A DNA stretch of 64,000 bases from Betaproteobacteria bacterium (GTDB lineage Bacteria > Pseudomonadota > Gammaproteobacteria > Burkholderiales > Rhodocyclaceae), in NCBI GenBank assembly GCA_016234745.1, contig JACRAR010000074.1:496001-560000 (forward strand), in the 5' to 3' direction. The notes under the pieces were generated by a model. The model saw nothing but the letters and a program-made list of their open reading frames with translations. It was not told the DNA's origin and searched no databases. Of the stretch, positions 45,126 to 52,356 are shown one piece after another. Position 1 is the stretch's first letter. Every line of letters begins with the position of its first letter. Made by a program: the position numbers and the translations under genes.

Positions 45126-46955
45126 ATGCGTCGTAGCCCACCTTCCGCAGCCCTGCCCGGGCCGCCTCTCGCCGAACCGCAAGCCTGGCAAACCATCAAA
45201 TCGCTGCTGCCCTACCTGCTGGCCTGGAAGGGACGGGTGATCTTTGCCTTGCTTTGCCTGATCTGCGCCAAGCTGGCCAATGTCGCCGTGCCGATGGTGT
45301 TCAAGGACATCATCGATGGACTGGGCGTTCCTGCGGACAAGGCGTTGCTGCTGGTGCCGCTGGGGTTGATCGCCGCCTACGGGGTATTGCGTTTTTCAAC
45401 CTCGCTGTTCACGGAACTGCGCGAACTGATTTTTGCCCGGGTGACGCAGCGCGCGGTGCGGACGATTTCGCTGCAGGTGTTCGAACACTTGCACGCGCTC
45501 TCCCTGCGCTTCCACCTGGAGCGCCAGACCGGCGGGCTGACCCGCGACATCGAGCGCGGCACACGCGCCATCGGTTCGCTGATCAGTTATACCCTGTATT
45601 CGATCCTGCCGACCCTGGTCGAGATATCGCTGGTGCTGGGCGTCCTGCTCGCCAAATACGACATCAGTTTCACCCTGATTACCGTGTCCACGCTGATCGT
45701 GTATATCGGCCTGACGGTCGTCATCACCAACTGGCGCACCCATTTGCGGCGTGAGGCCAATGAGCTTGATTCGGCTGCCAACTCGCGTGCCATCGACAGC
45801 CTGCTGAATTACGAGACGGTCAAGTATTTCAACAACGAAGCCTACGAGGCGCGCCGCTACGACGCCCAGATGAAGAAATGGGAGGCGGCGCAGGTCAGGA
45901 GCCAGGTGTCTTTGTCGTTCCTCAATATCAGTCAAGCCATGGTGATTTCCATCGGCGTGGCGCTGATGATGTGGCGCGCGGCAGCCGGCGTGGCCGACGC
46001 CAGCATGACGGTAGGCGATATCGTGCTGGTGAATGCCTTCCTGATCCAGCTCTACATTCCGCTCAACTTCCTCGGTGTGCTGTATCGCGAGATCCGCCAG
46101 TCGCTCACCGACATCGAGCGCATGTTCGATTTGCTGCGGCAAAACCGCGAGGTGCAGGATGCTCCCGATGCCTCGGCGTTGCCGCCGGGAGCCTGTACGG
46201 TCGCCTTTGACCGGGTGAGTTTCAGCTATGAGTCGAAGCGCCAGATCCTGTTCGATGTCAGCTTTGTCATTCCAGCCGGCAAGACCGTCGCCGTGGTCGG
46301 ACACAGCGGGTCGGGCAAGAGCACACTGGCGCGTTTGCTTTACCGATTCTACGAAGTGGATGTGGATCAGGCACGGGGAGGAATACGCATCAATGGTCAG
46401 GACATCCGCCGCCTGACCCAAAGTTCGCTGCGCGCTGCGATCGGTATCGTGCCGCAGGATACCGTGCTGTTCAACGATACCATTCACTACAACATCCAGT
46501 ATGGCCGCCCCGATGCGTCGCAGGATGAAGTTATCGCCGCCGCGCGTGCCGCGCAGTTGCATGAGTTCATCGCCCGTCTGCCTGACGGTTATCAGACCAA
46601 AGTCGGCGAGCGCGGCCTCAAGCTCTCGGGCGGCGAGAAGCAGCGCGTCGCGATCGCCCGGGCGTTGTTGAAGAACCCGCCCATCATGATTTTCGACGAG
46701 GCCACTTCGGCGCTGGATTCCAAGACCGAGCAGGCGATTCAGGCGCAGCTCGAGCAGGCCGCGATCGGGCGCACCACGCTGGTGATCGCCCACCGCCTGT
46801 CCACGGTGATGAATGCCGACGAGATCCTGGTGCTCGAGCACGGCCGCATCGTCGAGCGCGGCCATCATCGTGCGTTGCTGGAGGCCAATGGCGCGTATGC
46901 GCAGATGTGGGCTTTGCAGCAGCAGGAGGTTGCGGCTGACGAGACAGAATTCTAG
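45126..46955 (+). CDS. Atm1/HMT1-type ABC exporter (fused permease and ATPase)
   Basis: A 609-aa half transporter of the Atm1 family, which exports glutathione-linked sulfur or metal compounds. The transmembrane domain (about residues 30-320) holds Atm1 signatures: RFHLERQTGGLTRDIERGTR and LLNYETVKYFNNEAYEARRYD, the latter in the glutathione-binding region. In the ATPase, Walker A is [19 protein letters not shown] (about 393), signature [18 protein letters not shown], Walker B IMIFDEATSALDSKTE, switch AHRLSTVMNAD. In bacteria such proteins are tied to metal tolerance. It is transcribed toward the Kai operon and its stop codon shares CTAG with the stop of the convergent kinase. Confidence 0.9.
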   Translation: MRRSPPSAALPGPPLAEPQAWQTIKSLLPYLLAWKGRVIFALLCLICAKLANVAVPMVFKDIIDGLGVPADKALLLVPLGLIAAYGVLRFSTSLFTELRELIFARVTQRAVRTISLQVFEHLHALSLRFHLERQTGGLTRDIERGTRAIGSLISYTLYSILPTLVEISLVLGVLLAKYDISFTLITVSTLIVYIGLTVVITNWRTHLRREANELDSAANSRAIDSLLNYETVKYFNNEAYEARRYDAQMKKWEAAQVRSQVSLSFLNISQAMVISIGVALMMWRAAAGVADASMTVGDIVLVNAFLIQLYIPLNFLGVLYREIRQSLTDIERMFDLLRQNREVQDAPDASALPPGACTVAFDRVSFSYESKRQILFDVSFVIPAGKTVAVVGHSGSGKSTLARLLYRFYEVDVDQARGGIRINGQDIRRLTQSSLRAAIGIVPQDTVLFNDTIHYNIQYGRPDASQDEVIAAARAAQLHEFIARLPDGYQTKVGERGLKLSGGEKQRVAIARALLKNPPIMIFDEATSALDSKTEQAIQAQLEQAAIGRTTLVIAHRLSTVMNADEILVLEHGRIVERGHHRALLEANGAYAQMWALQQQEVAADETEF

Positions 46956-48832
46956 CCGCCCAGGAGCACAGTGTCCGGCTCATGCGTCTGGCTGATCGGC
47001 AGAATCACCCGGAAGGTTGAGCCTTTGCCGACTTCGCTGTCCACCTCGATGCTGCCGCCATGTTTCTTGACGATTCCGTAAGAGAGCGAGAGGCCGAGGC
47101 CGGTGCCCTTGCCGATTGGCTTGGTGGTGAAGAAGGGATCGAAGATGCGCTTCAGGTTTTCCGGGGCGATGCCGCTGCCGGTATCGGCGACCTCGACCCA
47201 TACCCGGCGGTCGTCGCAGCCAGTGCGCAAGGTGATGGTGCCGCGTTCGTCATCGGCGAGGGCGTGGGCGGCATTGACCAGGAGGTTGAGGAACACCTGG
47301 TTGAGCTCGGAAGGTAGGCATTCGATCTCGGGCAGCGTACCGTATTTCTTGACCACATCGGCCTTGTACTTGATCTCGTTGTTGGCCACATTAACGGTCG
47401 AGTCCAGCCCGCGGTGCAAATCGGCCCACTTCCATTCCTGATTGGTGTCGACGCGCGAGAAGTCCTTCAGGTCCTGGACAATTTTGCTGACGCGCGTGAT
47501 GCCGTCCCTGGACTCGGCCATGAGCTTGGGAATGTCTTCGCGCAGAAAATCCAGATCGAGCTCCGCCTTGAGCCGCTGCAATGCGTAGCTCGTCGGCGCG
47601 TCAGCCGGCAGCGCTCCTTCGGTGGCGGCATACGCATCGATGATGCGGAACAAGTCCTCAAGATAGTTTTCCAGCGTGCCCATGTTGGATTGCACAAAGC
47701 CGATCGGGTTGTTGATCTCATGTGCGACGCCGGCGGCAAGCTGGCCGATCGAGGCCATTTTTTCCTTCTGCAGCAGTTGCCCGAGCGCTTCGCCGAGGCG
47801 GGCATTGAGGTCGGCCAACTCGGCGTTGCGACGATGCAACTCGACCTCAGCCTGTTCGCGTTGCCGTATGTCCTCCGCCAGTTTGAGGTTGGCCTGGGCA
47901 AGCTGGGCGGTGCGCTGCAACACCAGTTGCTCGAGATCGCCATGAACGCGGTGCAATGCTTGCTCGGCCAGCTTGCGCTCGGTAATGTCTTGCAGCGTTT
48001 CGATGGCGCCGCTGATCTGCCCCTGCCCGTTTCGCAGTGGCGCTACAGTGAAATACAGCCAGCGGCCAGTCTCGCCCAGCCCGGCAAAGAAGCCTTCCGC
48101 CTCGAAGGCGCCTTCGAGCAGCGGCGAACGACGCAGCGTGTCGCCATATGAATCGGCGATTTCAGCCTCGCTGGCGCCATTCACCACCAGGTCGGCCAGC
48201 ACCAAACGCTGTTCCGGGTAGAAGGCGCGCCAGTATTCACGCATGCCGACCATGGCGGCCGCGGCAATGCCGGTGATCTGCGCGCAGGCTTTGTTCCAGT
48301 GGGTCACGACATGCTCGGCGTCGATGACGAAGGTCGGCACCAGGCTGCCCTCGATGATCTGGAGCAGGGTCTGCTGCGCCTGCACTTCCGCCGCTACTTG
48401 ATCAGTGATGTCGATGTGAATCGAGACATATTGATAGGGTTGTCCGTCATTGCCAAGAAATGGCACGATGGTGGTCGCTACCCAGTAAAAATCGCCGTCC
48501 TTGCGCCGGTTGCGGATACGGCCCTGCCATTCCTTGCCGACCCCGATCGTGTGCCACATATCCTCGAAAAAACTCTTGGGATGGAGCCCCGAATTGAGCA
48601 GACGATGATCCTGCCCGATGAGTTCTTCGCGGAGATAGCCGCTGATTCTGGAAAACATGGGATTAACCTCGACGATGCGCCCGGCACCATCGGCGACACT
48701 GACGATGATATGTCGATCAATGGCAGACTTGAAATTGTCCTGATCTTGTTGCCGGAGACTACCGAACCATTCCTTCAATCCCGATTCTTCAGTTCTATTT
48801 CCCTGCGACCGCCCTTCATCCTTGTCGCGCAT
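46952..48832 (-). CDS. Cytoplasmic PAS-PAS sensor histidine kinase of the kai operon
   Basis: A 626-aa kinase with no membrane helix. PAS/PAC 1 (about residues 35-150, VEVNPMFSRISGYLREELIG and RRKDGDFYWV), PAS 2 (about 155-285), a long coiled coil (about 290-370) and HisKA with phospho-acceptor GVAHEINNPIGFVQSNM (about residue 385). HATPase_c has NLLVNAAHAL, DTGSGIAPENL and GTGLGLSLSYGIVKKHGG. It lies 3 bases after the GGDEF/EAL gene and is fourth of the kaiC-kaiB operon. It has no KaiB-like input domain of the SasA kind, so a link to KaiC would have to go through another surface. Its partner may be the receiver fused to the GGDEF/EAL protein. Target is inference. Confidence 0.88.
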   Translation of the reverse strand: MRDKDEGRSQGNRTEESGLKEWFGSLRQQDQDNFKSAIDRHIIVSVADGAGRIVEVNPMFSRISGYLREELIGQDHRLLNSGLHPKSFFEDMWHTIGVGKEWQGRIRNRRKDGDFYWVATTIVPFLGNDGQPYQYVSIHIDITDQVAAEVQAQQTLLQIIEGSLVPTFVIDAEHVVTHWNKACAQITGIAAAAMVGMREYWRAFYPEQRLVLADLVVNGASEAEIADSYGDTLRRSPLLEGAFEAEGFFAGLGETGRWLYFTVAPLRNGQGQISGAIETLQDITERKLAEQALHRVHGDLEQLVLQRTAQLAQANLKLAEDIRQREQAEVELHRRNAELADLNARLGEALGQLLQKEKMASIGQLAAGVAHEINNPIGFVQSNMGTLENYLEDLFRIIDAYAATEGALPADAPTSYALQRLKAELDLDFLREDIPKLMAESRDGITRVSKIVQDLKDFSRVDTNQEWKWADLHRGLDSTVNVANNEIKYKADVVKKYGTLPEIECLPSELNQVFLNLLVNAAHALADDERGTITLRTGCDDRRVWVEVADTGSGIAPENLKRIFDPFFTTKPIGKGTGLGLSLSYGIVKKHGGSIEVDSEVGKGSTFRVILPISQTHEPDTVLLGG

Positions 48833-48835
48833 CGC

Positions 48836-51800
48836 CTATTGCTCCTTGCTCGCCAGCAGTTTCTGCAATTGCTCGTGGGCCAGCGCCAACTCGGCGTGCA
48901 TGCGGCGGTTTTCGTCGGCCATTTCCTTGCTGCGGAAGGCTTCCTCGATGTTGGCGCGGAGGATGCCGTCGTCCCAGGGCTTGGTCAGGAACTTGTAGAT
49001 CGCGCCCTCGTTGATCGCATCGGTCACTGCCTGCAGGTCGGTGTAGCCCGAGAGCACCAGGCGCACGGTTTCCGGATGCAGGGTCTTGACCCGGCGCAGG
49101 AACTCGACGCCGCTCATGCCCGGCATGCGCTGGTCGGAAATGATGACGTCGACCGGATGGATTGCGAGCATTTCCATGCCTTGCGCCGCGCTCAGGGCGG
49201 TGAGAATGTCGTAGCCGTCGTGGCGCAGCAGCCGCTTCAGCGCCGAGAGGATGTTGGCCTCGTCGTCGACCAGCAGCAGCGTCCGTTTCCGTCGCATGCC
49301 GGCCAGCATCCGGCTGTCCAGTGTCCGGCCCGAGTGCAGCAGTGCCGTCGCTTCTTCCGCCGGCAGCGGCCGGCTGAAATAATAGCCCTGAATCTCGTTG
49401 CAATGGTTGGCGATCAACAGGCCCAGTTGTCCCTCGGTTTCGACGCCTTCGGCAACTACCTTGAGCTTCAGGTTGTGCGCCAGGGAGATGATGGCGCGGG
49501 TGATCGAAACGTCGTTGGTATCGGCGACGATGTCCCGGACGAAGGCGCGGTCGATCTTCAGGATGTCGATCGGAAAGCGCTTCAGATACGCCAGGCTGGA
49601 ATAGCCGGTACCGAAATCGTCCACCGAAAGATTCACACCCATCGCCTTCAATTGCTTCAGCAAGTCGATAATGCCTTCGGCGTCCTTCATCAACTGGCTC
49701 TCGGTCAGTTCCAGTTCCAGGTGAGCCGGCGCCAGCCCGCTCGCCGCCAGTGCCGCACGCACCGTCTCGCACAGGTCGGCCGCCTCGATCTGGCGTCCGG
49801 AGATATTCACCGCCATGCTCAGGACGCCCAGCCCCGCATCGTGCCAGTGCTTTGCCTGGGCACAGGCACAGGCAAGTACCCACTCGCCCACTGGCACGAT
49901 CAGCCCGCTATTCTCCAGCGCGGGAATGAATTCGTCCGGTCCCACCAGCCCGCGCTGCGGATGTTGCCAGCGCAGTAGTGCCTCAAAGCCGGTGATCTTG
50001 CCGCTGGTACAACTCAGCTTGGGCTGATAATGGAGCAGAAACTCGCCCTTGCCCAGCGCGTGGCGGAGATCCGTTTCCAGTTGCAACTTGTCCTGAATGC
50101 TCTGGTTCATTTTCGCCGTGAAGAACTGATAGGTATTGCGTCCCAGGTCCTTGGCACGGTACATCGCGGTGTCGGCATTGCGGATCAAGGTATCGGCATC
50201 TCCAGCATCGTCCGGGAATAGCGTGATGCCGATGCTGGCCGAAATGAACAGTTCGTGGCCCTCGATCAGGTAGGGTATTTGGCAACTATTGATCACCTTG
50301 CGTGCCACCAGCGCCGCGGCTTCGTTGTTGCCGATCTCGGGCAGGAGAATGCCGAACTCGTCGCCGCCCAGCCGGCCCACCGTGTCGGTGTCGCGCAGAC
50401 AACTGGCCAGCCGCCGGCTCACCTCTGCCAGCAGGGCGTCGCCGGCGGTGTGTCCCAGGGTGTCATTGACCGTCTTGAAATTGTCCAGATCGACGAACAG
50501 TACAGCCAGCAGCGACGCGTTGCGCCGCGCCAGCGAAACGGCCTGGTTAAGGCGGTCATAGAGCAGGGATCGGTTGGGCAGGCCGGTAAGAACGTCGTAG
50601 TAGGCCAGATAGTTGAGTCGCTCCTGCTTGTTGAGATGATCCATCGCGAATGCGATGTCGCTGGCCAGTTCCGTCAACAGCTTCATCTCGGCTTCATGGA
50701 AGAACTCGCTCACGCTGGCATAAAGTGCAAGCGCGCCCACCGCTTCATCCGCAACAATAATCGGCAAAATTGCCATCGAGTGGACACCGGTTGCCGCGTA
50801 TTTCTTGGCGAACAAAACCTTGGGGTCGTTTTGCGAATCGTTGGACACGATGGTCTTTTTCTCCATGATCGCCCGCGCGATCATGGTATTTGTCGCACCC
50901 TCGCTCGATGACAAGATGTCTTTGATGGCAGTCAGGAGACCCTCATCCTTGCCCGCCGAGGCAACCGGGACAATCTGCATCGCGCTTAGATCCACAGTAC
51001 ATATCAAAGACATGCGGAAGCCGCCCGCAGTGACCGCAATCCGGCAGGCCTCCTCGAACAGTTCTTGACGGTCATGTACGCGCACGATCAGCGCGTTGAT
51101 GCCGCTCAGCACGGCATAAACGCGGTTGAGTTGTATGATCCTGTCTTGCGCTTCCTTGCGTTCGGTAATGTCGTTGGCAGTGGCGTAGGTGACGCCTTCA
51201 TGCCGGTCAAAGAAAGCCATCCATGACAGTCTGACCACGCTGCCATCATGGCATAGGTAACGGTTTTCAAAATTCAGCGACACATGACCGTCCACTTGTC
51301 GTTTCATTTCATCCGTTGTACGTTGCCGGTCCTCCGGCAGAATAAATTCGAGAAACGGCTTCGCTATAAGCTCGCTCTCGGAATAACCGGTCATCTTTAA
51401 GAAAGCGGGATTGACCTGCTTGAAACAACCGTGTGGATCGGCAATACACATTGGGTTGATGGAAAGCCGGAAGAACTTGAAATATTGCTCCTTTTCCTGC
51501 TCCAATCGCATGCGCTCGGTGATGTCCAGGTGCATCACGACGACGCCATGCAGATGGTCATCGGCCAGCGGCGACACTGTCATCAGAAACCAGCGCTGCT
51601 GGGTTTGCGAGTGACAGGAATATTCGAGCGAAAAGTGGTTTTCCCCGCCATCCAACACCGAACGAATACCTGTGGCGGCCTGGTGGGCCTCGGCTGCGTC
51701 ATTTCCTCGTGCGCTGTCGCAAATTGTCAGGTAATTGACGCCGATCGCATGTTCCGGACCCTGGAGCAGGTTCGCGTCAGCAAAACGCCGCCACGCTTGG

Positions 51801-52069
51801 TTCACCGAGATGATGCGACCCTGAGTATCAAGCAAGGCGATATGCGCGGGAAGTGCGTTGAGGATCGCAGCCTGTTTTGCGACCTCACTCTGGCGCAATT
51901 GCTCTTGGGCGTGGCGCAACAGAAACGTCCGACCTTCTCGGTCCGCCACCCCATCCACCTCGCCTGCCGTCAGTTCTTCCAGGCGCTGTCCAGTCAAGTG
52001 CAGCGTTTCGATCAATGCGGCAATTTCTTCGTCCGTGCCTTGCGCAGGCGGTGGCTTGGCCAGTTTCAT
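48836..52069 (-). CDS. c-di-GMP enzyme: PAS-PAS-GAF-GGDEF-EAL with C-terminal receiver
   Basis: A 1077-aa cytoplasmic protein. Two PAS domains (about residues 65-185 and 195-315), GAF (about 325-480) and GGDEF (about 490-655) with intact LGGDEFG and an RxxD inhibitory site (RDTD, five residues before). EAL (about 665-920) has EALLRW, AVNISGRQ, LELTES, VDDFGTGYSSLAYL, LKIDRAFV and EGVETEGQ, so both synthesis and breakdown of c-di-GMP look possible. A receiver of the RpfG sort follows (about 935-1050, phospho-acceptor in VIISDQRMPGMSG, then FLTKPWDD), an uncommon C-terminal position. It overlaps kaiB by 4 bases and precedes the kinase by 3, a strong hint that the kinase phosphorylates this receiver. 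Confidence 0.9.
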   Translation of the reverse strand: MKLAKPPPAQGTDEEIAALIETLHLTGQRLEELTAGEVDGVADREGRTFLLRHAQEQLRQSEVAKQAAILNALPAHIALLDTQGRIISVNQAWRRFADANLLQGPEHAIGVNYLTICDSARGNDAAEAHQAATGIRSVLDGGENHFSLEYSCHSQTQQRWFLMTVSPLADDHLHGVVVMHLDITERMRLEQEKEQYFKFFRLSINPMCIADPHGCFKQVNPAFLKMTGYSESELIAKPFLEFILPEDRQRTTDEMKRQVDGHVSLNFENRYLCHDGSVVRLSWMAFFDRHEGVTYATANDITERKEAQDRIIQLNRVYAVLSGINALIVRVHDRQELFEEACRIAVTAGGFRMSLICTVDLSAMQIVPVASAGKDEGLLTAIKDILSSSEGATNTMIARAIMEKKTIVSNDSQNDPKVLFAKKYAATGVHSMAILPIIVADEAVGALALYASVSEFFHEAEMKLLTELASDIAFAMDHLNKQERLNYLAYYDVLTGLPNRSLLYDRLNQAVSLARRNASLLAVLFVDLDNFKTVNDTLGHTAGDALLAEVSRRLASCLRDTDTVGRLGGDEFGILLPEIGNNEAAALVARKVINSCQIPYLIEGHELFISASIGITLFPDDAGDADTLIRNADTAMYRAKDLGRNTYQFFTAKMNQSIQDKLQLETDLRHALGKGEFLLHYQPKLSCTSGKITGFEALLRWQHPQRGLVGPDEFIPALENSGLIVPVGEWVLACACAQAKHWHDAGLGVLSMAVNISGRQIEAADLCETVRAALAASGLAPAHLELELTESQLMKDAEGIIDLLKQLKAMGVNLSVDDFGTGYSSLAYLKRFPIDILKIDRAFVRDIVADTNDVSITRAIISLAHNLKLKVVAEGVETEGQLGLLIANHCNEIQGYYFSRPLPAEEATALLHSGRTLDSRMLAGMRRKRTLLLVDDEANILSALKRLLRHDGYDILTALSAAQGMEMLAIHPVDVIISDQRMPGMSGVEFLRRVKTLHPETVRLVLSGYTDLQAVTDAINEGAIYKFLTKPWDDGILRANIEEAFRSKEMADENRRMHAELALAHEQLQKLLASKEQ

Positions 52070-52356
52070 TGGGTGATGTCTGGCAACCCCAAAGCCAGCA
52101 ATAGAGTTTGTGTATGACCGAGTGTCCCGACGATTCTGCGGATGGGCGGAGGCGTCAGTACCACCAGCGTCGGGGTCATGAAAATGCCTTCCGCCAGTGC
52201 GCGCTTCGGTTCCCGGAACACGTCCACGATTTCGATCTCGTAGCGATCCGGCAGGTGTGCCTTGCAGAATGCGGCGAGGTTGGCAATGGCTTGCGCGGAG
52301 TTCGGCGCGTCACCCGCAACATACAGACAAAACTTGAACAGGGTGTGCCGGATCAT
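52066..52356 (-). CDS. kaiB: Circadian clock protein KaiB homologue
   Basis: A 96-aa KaiB-family protein. In cyanobacteria KaiB switches to a thioredoxin-like fold, binds the CI ring of KaiC and sequesters KaiA. Diagnostic segments are all here: LYVAGDAPNSAQAI (about residue 11), EIVDVFREPKRAL, FMTPTLVVL and PPPIRRIVGTLG (about 70). The usual acidic C-terminal tail of cyanobacterial KaiB is missing. Its start overlaps the kaiC stop (ATGA) and its stop overlaps the GGDEF/EAL start, so it is translationally tied to both. Confidence 0.93.
   Translation of the reverse strand: MIRHTLFKFCLYVAGDAPNSAQAIANLAAFCKAHLPDRYEIEIVDVFREPKRALAEGIFMTPTLVVLTPPPIRRIVGTLGHTQTLLLALGLPDITQ

Noticed and set aside
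45396-46868. A 490-aa minus-strand frame inside the Atm1-type transporter
   Set aside because: Antisense shadow of a gene whose ABC motifs are all intact.
48299-49978. A 559-aa open frame on the plus strand opposite the GGDEF/EAL and kinase genes
   Set aside because: Composition (His/Arg/Gln-rich) is that of an antisense shadow in GC-rich DNA; the minus-strand proteins carry full domain motifs and explain the sequence.
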